Shown in pieces: positions 41,080 through 50,028 of a stretch of DNA of 64,000 nt (its first letter is position 1; each line of letters starts with the position of its first letter). The stretch spans positions 211,102-275,101 of IMG/VR virus record IMGVR_UViG_3300029258_002750; one strand, given 5' to 3'. The stretch comes from a virus. The notes under the pieces were generated by a model that searched no databases, was not told the origin of the DNA, and saw only the letters and a program-made list of their open reading frames with translations. The translations under genes were made by a program, and so were the position numbers.

Positions 41080-42552
41080 ATGGCTGCCCCACCTTATCTT
41101 TGCTCTCGCAGGTATGGAGGTACCAGTCCGCAGGTTTACCGGGCATTGAACGGTAAGACGCTCTCGCAGGTAGGGAACAACTTCGGGACGCTGGAAGATC
41201 TCGGGGCAGTCGTCTTCCCCTGCAACAGCGTTGTGGAGTTTGGCGGTGATCTGTACTGCTGGCAGTGGAACACGATCTACAAGTACAACTCCGGGACCGG
41301 CAACTGGGACTCCGACTACGCAGTTCCTTCCTACGACACAGGTGACGACGAGAGGCGAACAGGTCTCTACATCATCAACGTGAGTGGCACTCCTACCTTG
41401 ATCGGACTGCACCGCCGGTCGGCCGGAAACATCTGGGACGTGCGCCTTCCTCTCGGAGGCTCGTGGAGCAACAACAACACCGGCATTGACGAGATCGGCG
41501 GGGATCTCTTCCGAATGGGTTACATCGGCGGGTGTTTCGTCTGGCGGGACCTCTTCTGGATGGTTGGCTCTCAAAATCCACCCAAGGTCATGTCCTGGGA
41601 TCCTGCGAATAGCGTCGCAGTTGTCCACACGCTTCCAGGCACATCTGGCTCTACGTGCGGAGGCACCGCCAGCACATTCGTAATTCTCAACAACGACCTC
41701 TACGTGATAGGGGCCAGGACCATCAACAACGCAGAGGACTACATCACCCTCTGGCGGTTTCAATCGGGAGCGTTCGTTGCGGTTCAGAACATCGGGTCCA
41801 CTGTCGTAGGCACTGGTCTGTTGAGAGGAAACGGCTCCAATCCGAACAGAGACCACTACGCGGCTTGGTCAGACGGGACGAACATCTTTTGTATTGTGCG
41901 CGGAGCTAGCACCAGCGTGTCTACCGGCGGGCTCTATGCCTTCAAACTGGCGCCAAGCGGCTCGACGTTCACCGAGACGAACATCACCAACCCTGTGGTC
42001 CCAAGCGCGTATCGCCAGGGTAGTATGCAAGCAACCGACTACCCCAGGTGGTGGGTAGTCAAGGACAACGACACAGATCCCACGAGCCCAGACGTCTACT
42101 TCTATTTCTCGCTCAACTACGGTTCGGCTGCCGTCCTGCACTATGTGTGGGAAGGCGAATCAACGCTGATGAGCGACGGGACATCGCTCGGTTCTGGCGA
42201 GCTTTCCATGCCGGACGCGAACCAGACGGCTGGCGAGCGTGCCTGGACCAGCAGCGAACCGAACGTCCTGATTACAGGTCTCGCTCAAGGCACTGGCGGG
42301 CTGACCATCTCGTTCAAAGCCTGGGGCGGCGGGACCAAGACGGTCAAGTTCTATTACTCCCTTGAAGAGGAGACCCCCACGTCTCAATGCACCCTGACCG
42401 GGTCTGCAACCGGAGGGTCAGCGACGAGGAGCGGTAATACGGTCACCAACGTGAGCGCGGACGGAGCTACGACCTATACGATCACCTGGGACTTCTTTAC
42501 GGACGGCGCCTTCATCGGCGGACGGTTCGAGGTTCTGTCTTACATCGAGTAG
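41080..42552 (+). CDS. Propeller-like virion protein (copy 3 of 3)
   Basis: 490 aa, ATG 41080. Blade units with aromatic turns (DLYCWQWNTIYKYNSGTGNW, CFVWRDLFWMVGSQNPPKVM, NNDLYVIGARTINNAEDYIT). The last 100 residues (GLAQGTGGLTISFKAWGGGT, TGSATGGSATRSGNTVTNVS) align with the Ig-like end of the preceding copy, and the start (PPYLCSRRYGG) parallels its FARLENGGG. Copies 2 and 3 are clearly a tandem duplication interrupted by the microgene at 40990. Confidence 0.6.
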   Translation: MAAPPYLCSRRYGGTSPQVYRALNGKTLSQVGNNFGTLEDLGAVVFPCNSVVEFGGDLYCWQWNTIYKYNSGTGNWDSDYAVPSYDTGDDERRTGLYIINVSGTPTLIGLHRRSAGNIWDVRLPLGGSWSNNNTGIDEIGGDLFRMGYIGGCFVWRDLFWMVGSQNPPKVMSWDPANSVAVVHTLPGTSGSTCGGTASTFVILNNDLYVIGARTINNAEDYITLWRFQSGAFVAVQNIGSTVVGTGLLRGNGSNPNRDHYAAWSDGTNIFCIVRGASTSVSTGGLYAFKLAPSGSTFTETNITNPVVPSAYRQGSMQATDYPRWWVVKDNDTDPTSPDVYFYFSLNYGSAAVLHYVWEGESTLMSDGTSLGSGELSMPDANQTAGERAWTSSEPNVLITGLAQGTGGLTISFKAWGGGTKTVKFYYSLEEETPTSQCTLTGSATGGSATRSGNTVTNVSADGATTYTITWDFFTDGAFIGGRFEVLSYIE

Positions 42553-42555
42553 GTT

Positions 42556-43209
42556 GTGGGCAACGCCGGATCCAGGGCAGGCGGATTTGCAGACGGGTCT
42601 CGGACTAGTGGTGCCGGATCCAGGGCAGGCGGTGCTCTAGAGTCGACCTGGGCCGAAGGGCCTCCCGTCTCCGTGTTGGCGGATACGGTCGGTGCGGTCG
42701 ACTACGCGCAAGGGCCTCCGGCGTATACCTTGGTCGACACGGTCGGCGCAGTTGACTACGCGCAAGGCCCTCCCGTCAGCGCCGAGTTGGACGCCGACGT
42801 TGACCCCACCGGGAAGATGCTGGCACCTGGATCGGTGCTCACGGCCATCGGTACTAGCAAGATCGGCGGCAAGGACAACGTTGATCTCACGGCTGAAGGC
42901 ATTCACCATCTCTTTACCGCAGGGGAAGACCAGACGGCGATCATCCGCTACCTGGTGATCCGCTGCAAATCGGCGACGGGTATCTCGGTTCCGGCCAAGG
43001 TGGGATTGGGAACGAACACGGGAGAAGACAACATCTTCACCCCTCGCCGCCTCTACGGTCTGACCGCGTCCGGCCTGGCCTACGTCTTCGCGGCCGATGG
43101 AGGAGGTAGTCGCGTCGGTTCCCTTGTATCCATTAGACTAGGGGTCGATGAGGGGGCGACGGGCACCTCCCAGCTCGCCGACGTTGACCTGATGGGATAC
43201 GTGTTCTGA
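42556..43209 (+). CDS. Fibre-region protein with two short internal repeats
   Basis: 217 aa, GTG 42556. The N-terminus holds AGSRAGG twice and an 18-residue unit with DTVGAVDYAQGPP twice (residues about 44-75). The C-terminal 120 residues (IRYLVIRCKSATGISVPAKV, TPRRLYGLTASGLAYVFAAD) match the 38741 protein. The repeats are also exact or nearly exact in DNA. Ribosome site is weak, so coupling with the preceding gene is likely. Confidence 0.5.
   Translation: MGNAGSRAGGFADGSRTSGAGSRAGGALESTWAEGPPVSVLADTVGAVDYAQGPPAYTLVDTVGAVDYAQGPPVSAELDADVDPTGKMLAPGSVLTAIGTSKIGGKDNVDLTAEGIHHLFTAGEDQTAIIRYLVIRCKSATGISVPAKVGLGTNTGEDNIFTPRRLYGLTASGLAYVFAADGGGSRVGSLVSIRLGVDEGATGTSQLADVDLMGYVF
42565..42632 (+). repeat. 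Two exact 20-base direct repeats
   Basis: GCCGGATCCAGGGCAGGCGG is present at 42565-42584 and again at 42613-42632, 48 bases apart, inside the 42556 gene; both encode AGSRAGG. A second repeat pair, with period 54, starts at 42685 and 42739 and encodes DTVGAVDYAQGPP. Exact DNA identity points to recent duplication. Confidence 0.7.
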
Positions 43210-45413
43210 TGGCAACTCGCGCACCATACGGACCGGACACGTCGGACGGCTACTCGGCTCCGCTGGAGCCGACCGACACGCTCACCAACGTCGCGACGTT
43301 AGAGCGCGGCGCCTCGGGAGCCGTCTCCCTCTACGAGGACGCTGACGTCACCTCGCTCACCCTCGGAGGGGGGACGAACTACGCCGGTCTGACGATCGGC
43401 AAGGCCAACGTCGCCGACAAGTTCGCAGGTGGGCTCCACATCGGCACTACCTCGGGGGCTCTGAGTACCGGGGACCTGGTCGTCGGCCTGGCCAGCGCTG
43501 CCCGGTTCGCCTTCGACCAGAGCCAGGCGCTCGCCGGGGTCTACAGCTCCGGCGAGGTCTTCAACATCGCGCTCGACGGAGAGAACGCCGAGATCGACGT
43601 GGGCTGGGTCACAGACGCGGGCTCCAGGCTCGCGGCAGGCGGCCTGACCGGCAACGCGGCCTCGACCACCGACACAGCTGGGCAAGCGCTCGGTGTGACG
43701 GCCGGAGCTGGCAACGGGACCGGAGCTGGGGGAGCCGCTGGTCTGACTGGGGGCCAGGGCGGGGCTACGGGCACCGGCGGCGCGATCACGCTCACCTCAG
43801 GGGCCGGGGGCAGCACCTCCGGCGGCTCGGGTAACATAACTATCGATGCTGGAGGAGTTACCAGCGGTACCGAGGGCACGGTCTACATCGGCGGGACCAA
43901 TGCGACCAAGCTCGAGCTGGGCCGCAGCGGCCAGACAACCGAGGTCATGGGCAACCTCACGGTCTCTGGCACAACGACCACGATCTCGACCGCGAACCTC
44001 GCCGTCTCCGACGAGCTGATCATCCTCAACGACGGGAACGACGGCAACGAGGCGGGGGTCGCATTCGAGCGCGGTGTGACCGGCGACGACGCCCTCATCC
44101 TCTGGAACGAGGTCAACGACCGCTTTGAGCTGGGCCTGTTCGATACCAGCGGGGGGACGACGCCTCCCACGGGGGCACTGTCAGCGCTGACCGATCTCCG
44201 ATGCGGCGATCTGCTGATCGGGTCGGCTACCGCTGCCACGAACGCCGCTGTGTCCGTTGGCGTGAACTCGTCTAGCAGTCGGGAAGCCTGGCTGAATCTG
44301 ATTGGGGACGACACCTACTCCTCGTACGGGCTGAGGATCGGACGATACGGCGGTGGCCCGAACACGAACTCCGAGATCTCCCACAGAGGTACCGGGGATC
44401 TGACGATCGCAACTGGCGAAGCGGGCGCGATCGTCCTGAAGACCACCTCGACGACGAGGGCGACTATCGCAGCTGGCGGCGATGTCGCGATCGGACCTGC
44501 CGCTCCCGGTACGACCGCATACAGCAAGCTAGAGATCAACGGCAGCGACGCCAGTGCGGACGGACCGCACCAGACGTTCGTCACCGGGGCCGATGTCTAT
44601 CCGCTGATGCAGGTCTTCACGTGGCAGCACGACAACATGGACGTCTCCTTCGACGCCTACTACAACGGCGCGTGGAGATCGTCGGACGCTGGGAGCAACT
44701 TCCAGATCAGGAAGCAAAGCGACCAGCTCTTGATCAACTACGAGTCCGGTATCGCCCAGGGCAGCGTTGTCACGTGGGATACCGCCCTCACGCTCACTGC
44801 GGCCGGTGCGTTGACGCTTACGTCGCCCAGCGGTGTGGATCTGACACTCGGCGCACGCGGCAGCTCCATCACGCTCAACGAGTCCGGCCAGGAGGCGCTA
44901 TCCGGCTTCACCGCCACGAGCATCGTTGGCGCTCTGAACGAGTCCCTGACGGAAGCGATTCAGGCGCAGAGCCAGATGGGCTTCGGCGTCTTTGACATCA
45001 TCTCGACCTCCGGTGTGGACGCGGACACCGTGTACGACGCGACCGACTTCCAGGTCTACGATGAGTTCGAGTCCACGGTCGCTGGTGGACGGGTGGATGC
45101 CTACTACGAGGCTAGGCTTGATACTCGACAGACGACGATCAGCGACATCAAGATCCCGATCAAGGGGACCTCAGGATCGGAGATCCTGGTCGACGTGCGC
45201 ATGGACGGTGCCAGCGGATCGAACCAGTACACGGGCACCTACGGGACGAAGCAGACGGCGCCTACTTCGAGGACATTAGTTACGATCGATGGCTCCAGCG
45301 ACCTGTCGGAAGACCAGCCCACGGGAGAGAAGAGAGTCATCGTGAAGGTGGAGGCTTACATCGACGCTGGCGAGACCCTCTACGTGGGGCGGCCCTTCCT
45401 GAAGGCGGTGTAG
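43209..45413 (+). CDS. Large fibre protein with hinge segment and shared C-terminal domain
   Basis: 734 aa, ATG in a TGATG junction. It shares MGNLTVSGTTTTISTANLAV and LILWNEVNDRFELGLF with the 36140 protein, and its Gly-rich middle (GAGNGTGAGGAAGLTGGQGG) with that type of shaft. Its last 130 residues (FDIISTSGVDADTVYD to YVGRPFLKAV) are the domain also found at the end of the 33028 and 45892 proteins. It thus joins two adhesin families in one chain. Confidence 0.6.
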   Translation: MATRAPYGPDTSDGYSAPLEPTDTLTNVATLERGASGAVSLYEDADVTSLTLGGGTNYAGLTIGKANVADKFAGGLHIGTTSGALSTGDLVVGLASAARFAFDQSQALAGVYSSGEVFNIALDGENAEIDVGWVTDAGSRLAAGGLTGNAASTTDTAGQALGVTAGAGNGTGAGGAAGLTGGQGGATGTGGAITLTSGAGGSTSGGSGNITIDAGGVTSGTEGTVYIGGTNATKLELGRSGQTTEVMGNLTVSGTTTTISTANLAVSDELIILNDGNDGNEAGVAFERGVTGDDALILWNEVNDRFELGLFDTSGGTTPPTGALSALTDLRCGDLLIGSATAATNAAVSVGVNSSSSREAWLNLIGDDTYSSYGLRIGRYGGGPNTNSEISHRGTGDLTIATGEAGAIVLKTTSTTRATIAAGGDVAIGPAAPGTTAYSKLEINGSDASADGPHQTFVTGADVYPLMQVFTWQHDNMDVSFDAYYNGAWRSSDAGSNFQIRKQSDQLLINYESGIAQGSVVTWDTALTLTAAGALTLTSPSGVDLTLGARGSSITLNESGQEALSGFTATSIVGALNESLTEAIQAQSQMGFGVFDIISTSGVDADTVYDATDFQVYDEFESTVAGGRVDAYYEARLDTRQTTISDIKIPIKGTSGSEILVDVRMDGASGSNQYTGTYGTKQTAPTSRTLVTIDGSSDLSEDQPTGEKRVIVKVEAYIDAGETLYVGRPFLKAV

Positions 45414-45414
45414 C

Positions 45415-45888
45415 GTGTCGCGGAACATGGACATCTACCAGACCGAGGCCGAGCACGCGTTAATCGAGCACACGACGCTCCCCGGCGTCGCCACGTGCCA
45501 GATCGGGTTCGGTTTCGACGCGACGCCGATGACTCCGCTGGACTTTACCGGCCCGGCTGTCCAGACTCCAACCCGCATTCCCTGGGGCGGCGCGCATCCC
45601 GGCTTCCCAGCTGACCACCCGGTTCCGATCACCGGCTTCATTGTGGGCTGTGCCTGGGTCGTGACGGCCCCAGATCCCTCGAACATCTTCCAGCTCTGGA
45701 AGACTGTTGCTGCAACCCCGGCTCCGTTCGGTCTCCCTCTTCCGGTGGTCGGTACGAACCCGCAAGCCTACACGCCGCTGGCTGGCTACCCGGTCACGGC
45801 CGGTGAGGCGGTGTCGCTCCAGTGGGCAGCCGGAACAGGGCCGCCGCCTGGGCTCAGTAGCTTCGTCTTCTTCATCGTGGGGGCGTAG
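45415..45888 (+). CDS. Fibre-region protein of unknown function
   Basis: 157 aa, GTG 45415. A Pro/Ala-rich beta protein (IGFGFDATPMTPLDFTGPAV, DHPVPITGFIVGCAWVVTAP) that ends in a jelly-roll-like strand pair (SLQWAAGTGPPPGLSSFVFF). No family recognised. It is flanked by two adhesin genes sharing a C-terminal domain. Confidence 0.45.
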   Translation: MSRNMDIYQTEAEHALIEHTTLPGVATCQIGFGFDATPMTPLDFTGPAVQTPTRIPWGGAHPGFPADHPVPITGFIVGCAWVVTAPDPSNIFQLWKTVAATPAPFGLPLPVVGTNPQAYTPLAGYPVTAGEAVSLQWAAGTGPPPGLSSFVFFIVGA

Positions 45889-45891
45889 ATC

Positions 45892-47586
45892 ATGCCGAGA
45901 CTGATCCAAGACGGCGAGGTTCCTGGTGGGGGAGGCGGCGGGTCTGTCACCGGCACGATCTCGAAGCAGATCCCGTTTGTCGAGGACTGGGGTACCGGAC
46001 CCACGGCCGGGACGAAGGGCAACTTCGACACGCTCGACTTCGATCCAGATACCGACAACGGAGTCAAGTTCGACTTCAAGGTCCCGGACGACTACGACTC
46101 GGGCGACCTGACCCTGAGCATTACCTACGCGATGGCGACGTCCGTCTCTTCGCCGAACAACCAGATCCGGCTCGAGTGGGAAGCCGACATCATCGACGTG
46201 TCGGACAACTCCATCGACACGGGCACATACACGGCCGCAGGGGTCACGCTCACGGTTCGCGAGGACCAGAACCCGGACCGGACGAGCGCAGCCTCGATCG
46301 TGATCGACGCAGTCGACTTCCAGGCGGGAGATACGATCCAGATTCGCCTGAAGCGCGATGCCGATCACGGGGACGACGACCACACCGGCAACTGGCAGGT
46401 CATCGGCTTCGACTTCTCCTACACCGGCCAGGTCGGCACGCGGAACCACTTCCAGCACATCCAGCTCTTCGCCGACACCGATGAGACGGCCCCGGCGTCT
46501 GGGACCAAGGGCAACTTCAACACCCTGGACTACAGTGCCGGAGCGGCCGACAACGAGCAGAAGTTCGAGTGCATGGTGCCCGAACACTGGGACGGGATGT
46601 CGGACCTGCACATTCGACTGACCTACGCCCTCGACACGGGCACGGGCGGTGACGTCGTTCTCGAGACCGAGGGCAGTATTGCCGACGTCTCGGGCAACGA
46701 CGTGGACACGATCGCGGTCCAGAAGTTCATCCTGACCTGCGCGGCCAGTACGAATCCGTACCGCTCTGTTGTGATCCGCTCGATCAGCGCGAACGACATC
46801 GGAGCTGGCGACACACTGGTCATCAAGCTCGCGCGGCGGGCGTTCTCAGACCCCGACGACACGGCAGACAGTGACGTCTTCCAGGTGATCAACGCCACGG
46901 TCGTGACCGGCGTCGGCCCATCGACCGGCTTCGACGTAATCTCCATTTCGGAGGGCTACCTGAGCGAGACGGACTTCGCTCAGATCAGCGGCTCTGCCAG
47001 CGCGGATAAGGAGCCTGCCCAACTCGACGTTGACTTCGAGCAGTGGTTCTACGGGCGTGCTGCGAGCGGCTCATCGAACCGTGTGAACATCTCGTGGGCA
47101 GGGCGTATGGCTCTGACCCAGACGACGGTCAAGCAGATCAAGATCCCTGTGCAGGCTCCCACAAAGATCGTTCACGGTTCGGTCACGAGCGGACCCTTCT
47201 TGGTCGGTGAGACCGTTACCGGAACGACTGGTAGCGGGGTCGTTGTCGAGGTCGGCTCGCTTCACCTCTGGATGGTCGACATTAGCGGCTCGTTCACAGG
47301 GACGCTAAACGGCGGTACGAGTGGCGCTCAGGCCAGCTACACGAGTACCGGCACACGTGGTGAGTATCAGCTGAAGGTCTACACGGAGGGCAACGGTGAT
47401 ACGAACCAGTACGGGGCGTCGTCGTTGACAACCGGACCTACGAGCAGGACTGAGATCACATTGACCGACACAGACCTCACAGACGCGACACCTTCGGGAG
47501 ATGGCCGGTTCCATGTTGTCATGGAGATCACCGTGGACGCCGACGAGTGGGTTCGCGTTGGACGACCGTTCGTGAAGCAGGAGTAG
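45892..47586 (+). CDS. Adhesin with duplicated jelly-roll domains and a module inserted in its C-terminal domain
   Basis: 564 aa, ATG 45892. A Gly-rich N-terminus (PGGGGGGSVTG) precedes two copies of the domain seen in the 33028 protein (TLDFDPDTDNGVKFDFKVPD and TLDYSAGAADNEQKFECMVP). The C-terminal domain ending VRVGRPFVKQE is the one shared with 33028 and 43209, but residues about 425-489 (HGSVTSGPFLVGETVTGTTG and following) are an extra module that those two lack. Confidence 0.6.
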   Translation: MPRLIQDGEVPGGGGGGSVTGTISKQIPFVEDWGTGPTAGTKGNFDTLDFDPDTDNGVKFDFKVPDDYDSGDLTLSITYAMATSVSSPNNQIRLEWEADIIDVSDNSIDTGTYTAAGVTLTVREDQNPDRTSAASIVIDAVDFQAGDTIQIRLKRDADHGDDDHTGNWQVIGFDFSYTGQVGTRNHFQHIQLFADTDETAPASGTKGNFNTLDYSAGAADNEQKFECMVPEHWDGMSDLHIRLTYALDTGTGGDVVLETEGSIADVSGNDVDTIAVQKFILTCAASTNPYRSVVIRSISANDIGAGDTLVIKLARRAFSDPDDTADSDVFQVINATVVTGVGPSTGFDVISISEGYLSETDFAQISGSASADKEPAQLDVDFEQWFYGRAASGSSNRVNISWAGRMALTQTTVKQIKIPVQAPTKIVHGSVTSGPFLVGETVTGTTGSGVVVEVGSLHLWMVDISGSFTGTLNGGTSGAQASYTSTGTRGEYQLKVYTEGNGDTNQYGASSLTTGPTSRTEITLTDTDLTDATPSGDGRFHVVMEITVDADEWVRVGRPFVKQE

Positions 47587-47590
47587 GACG

Positions 47591-48757
47591 ATGCCCAGCT
47601 TTATTGACAAAGGGAAGACGCCTGTTGAGAGTATCGCCCTATCCTCCGCTTTCAACTTCGGCAGCGGTTCTCTCGGGGATGTCGTCATCGGTCCCGGAGC
47701 GACTGCGTCCACAGAGACGTCCGGCATCAAGGACTACAACAGCCTGATTGTTAGGACGGGCTACTACTTAGCAGCTACTGCCGGTCAGAAGCTGGTCGTC
47801 AAGACGCTCGGGAATATCCTGATCAAAGGTACTGGAGCGATCCATGCTGACGGTCGTGGTTCGGCTGCGGGTGCAGGAGGCACCGGCTCTGGCGGTGATA
47901 CTGCCGGATCAGATCCCGGTGATCCGGGCGGTGATTCGGCAGACGTCGTCGATGGTCTTACGGCCTCTGCTGGCGGCGGCAGCGGGGGTGGTGGCGGATT
48001 AGGGGTGGGAGGCTCTGTCGGAACTAGTGGGGACGGTGGCGACGGAGGGTCTCGATCCTCAGTGATTCTGGACGGCACTGGAGGTTCCACTGGAGGGACC
48101 GGCGTTGGATCTGGTGGTTCAGGTAACCAGGCCGCCGCGATCTCCGCATACGACAGTACCATCAAAGCTCGGATGCTGACTAACTGGCTAGAGAATCGAG
48201 TACTGTTCCACCAAGGACAGGGTGGTGGCGGAGGTGGAGGTGGTTCTGGTGCTTCGAGACAGAACACTGGAACGACCGCAGACGCTGACGGCGGAGACGC
48301 TGGCGGACAGACCGGGGCTGACGTAGGTCACGGCGAGGACGGAGACGTAGGGCCAAGTGATGGCACTCTCTCCTCGGGTGGCGGAGGAGGAGGAGGAGGA
48401 GCTGGTGGAGGGTTTCTCGAAGTCTGGTGTCGAGGTGATCTGGAGATCGAGACCTCTGGCCAAGGTCGGATTTCAGCCAACGGCGGAGACGGCGGTGCTG
48501 GGGGCAGCTCGTCTGCTGGTGGTGATCCTGTCTGCGGCGGAGGTGGTGGCGGAGGTGGCTCTGGCGGCGGCGGAGGTCATGTGTTGGTCGTCTACGCTGG
48601 TAGCGGAACGAACTTGGTAGTTGGCACTGATGTTACTGCGGACGGCGGTGGTTTCGGGGCGGCTGGGAGCGGTGCCGGTGGCTCGGAGGCAACCGGCGGC
48701 GATGGTGCCGCCGGTCGACCAGGTGAAGACGGTTGGGTAGCCGTCTTCCAGGTATAG
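47591..48757 (+). CDS. Glycine-rich adhesin (copy 1 of 3)
   Basis: 388 aa, ATG 47591. Residues 1-75 form a non-repetitive head (NFGSGSLGDVVIGPGATAST, DYNSLIVRTGYYLAATAGQK). Most of the rest is Gly/Ser runs (SGGGGGLGVGGSVGTSGDGG) broken by short beta strands (ILIKGTGAIHADGRG, HVLVVYAGSGTN). Glycine-rich repeats of this kind build polyglycine-II bundles in known tail-fibre adhesins (S16 gp38 type) that bind outer-membrane proteins. Codons here are less GC rich than in the baseplate genes. Confidence 0.65.
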   Translation: MPSFIDKGKTPVESIALSSAFNFGSGSLGDVVIGPGATASTETSGIKDYNSLIVRTGYYLAATAGQKLVVKTLGNILIKGTGAIHADGRGSAAGAGGTGSGGDTAGSDPGDPGGDSADVVDGLTASAGGGSGGGGGLGVGGSVGTSGDGGDGGSRSSVILDGTGGSTGGTGVGSGGSGNQAAAISAYDSTIKARMLTNWLENRVLFHQGQGGGGGGGGSGASRQNTGTTADADGGDAGGQTGADVGHGEDGDVGPSDGTLSSGGGGGGGGAGGGFLEVWCRGDLEIETSGQGRISANGGDGGAGGSSSAGGDPVCGGGGGGGGSGGGGGHVLVVYAGSGTNLVVGTDVTADGGGFGAAGSGAGGSEATGGDGAAGRPGEDGWVAVFQV

Positions 48758-48765
48758 GAGCTAAC

Positions 48766-49575
48766 ATGGTTATCAGCGTCAGCAAGTTCGGACTCGCTGC
48801 CGATGTTACCCAGAACGCGAGTGACATCTCCGACAACGCCTCCGACATCGGCACGCTTCAGACCGACGTCGGCAACAAGGCCGACCCCGTCGATGTGCAG
48901 GAGTTCACGAGCAACGGCACCTGGAACAAGCCTACCGTGGGCAGCATCGTTCTGATCCGCGCTTGGGGCGGCGGTGGCGGGGGCGGCGGTACCTCACCAG
49001 GTAGCGGGTCTGGAGGAGGCGGTGGAGGCTACGTCGAGCGCAGGATGAACCTCGGTGACATATCAGGCAACCAGACCGTGACCATTGGAGGAGGAGGGCC
49101 TGGAGGAGGGACTGGGGGGACTGGAGGGACGACCACATTCGGCGCGCACCTTTCGGCTTATGGCGGTGGAGGCGGCACGTGGTCTTCTGGAGCGCCTGGC
49201 CCGCAGGCGGTGGGAGGCGGCGGTGGCGCCCAGTTATCCGCCGGGGCGTCCGGCCCTTCTGGGGGAGCAGGCGGGAGCGTGGATGGCGGGGCCGGAGGTG
49301 CCGGTACTGGAGGAAACGGAGCCAACTCTGTGTTTGGCGGTGGTGGGGGCGGCGGCTTCCAGGACACGGTGGGCTCGGGCAGCGGCGGTAGCTCTGTTTG
49401 GGGCGGCGGTGGGGGAGGTGGTGGCTTACAGGGAGGTGGTTCCTCGGTGAACGGCGGCAATGGCGGCAGCGGTGGCGGCGGCAACGGCACCCAACCTGGC
49501 GGTGGTGGTGGTGGTGGCTCGACTTCCATCGGCTCTGGGGCCGCCGGTAAAGTCGTCGTCTACGTCTACGACTAG
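48766..49575 (+). CDS. Glycine-rich adhesin (copy 2 of 3)
   Basis: 269 aa from ATG 48766 with AGGAG (48757-48761). Residues 1-45 are a coiled coil (DVTQNASDISDNASDIGTLQ). Then FTSNGTWNKPTVGSIVLIRA leads into a domain with at least six GGGGGG runs separated by short strands. The GTW.KP lead-in is common at the start of phage glycine-rich domains. Probably a trimeric or monomeric fibre tip. Confidence 0.65.
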   Translation: MVISVSKFGLAADVTQNASDISDNASDIGTLQTDVGNKADPVDVQEFTSNGTWNKPTVGSIVLIRAWGGGGGGGGTSPGSGSGGGGGGYVERRMNLGDISGNQTVTIGGGGPGGGTGGTGGTTTFGAHLSAYGGGGGTWSSGAPGPQAVGGGGGAQLSAGASGPSGGAGGSVDGGAGGAGTGGNGANSVFGGGGGGGFQDTVGSGSGGSSVWGGGGGGGGLQGGGSSVNGGNGGSGGGGNGTQPGGGGGGGSTSIGSGAAGKVVVYVYD

Positions 49576-49584
49576 GAGATTACC

Positions 49585-50019
49585 GTGAGCAACTACGCAA
49601 TAGTCCGTGATTCAGACGGCCTGATCGAGAACATCACGGTGTGGGATGGCGTGACCCCGTGGACTCCTCCGGCCGGAACTACGGCTGTCGAGTACACCGA
49701 CGAGGCTCGGATCGACGGCTGGTACAGCGACCCAGACTGGAATGGTCCGACGCCAGCTATCGACTCTATCGATCCGGCAACCGGGGGGACAGCGGGCGGC
49801 GACACGGTTACGATCCAGGGCTACAACCTCGACCTGGACGACGTCGAGGTGAAGTTCGACGGAGTCGCCGCCACAAACATCCAGAACCAGACCAAGACAA
49901 GCCTTCAGTGCGACACTCCGGCTCACGCCGCCGGAGCGGTCGACGTCACCATCGAGAACGGTGAGGGATCTTGGACCGGCAGGAGTACGCTGACTGACGG
50001 GTTCGAGTACGCCGCGTAG
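49585..50019 (+). CDS. TIG-domain fibre protein
   Basis: 144 aa, GTG 49585. The start (NYAIVRDSDGLIENITVWDG) is the short N-terminal domain of many phage fibre proteins. Residues 58-144 form a TIG/IPT Ig-like domain: IDSIDPATGGTAGGDTVTIQ, VEVKFDGVAATNI, LQCDTPAHAAGAVDVTIENG, ending GFEYAA. It serves as the uninterrupted reference for the split TIG domain of the gene at 51270. Confidence 0.65.
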   Translation: MSNYAIVRDSDGLIENITVWDGVTPWTPPAGTTAVEYTDEARIDGWYSDPDWNGPTPAIDSIDPATGGTAGGDTVTIQGYNLDLDDVEVKFDGVAATNIQNQTKTSLQCDTPAHAAGAVDVTIENGEGSWTGRSTLTDGFEYAA

Positions 50020-50028
50020 GAGAGTCAC

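Noticed and set aside
42565-42775. Template and variable repeats of a diversity-generating retroelement
   Set aside because: No reverse transcriptase gene, and the repeats show no adenine-specific differences.
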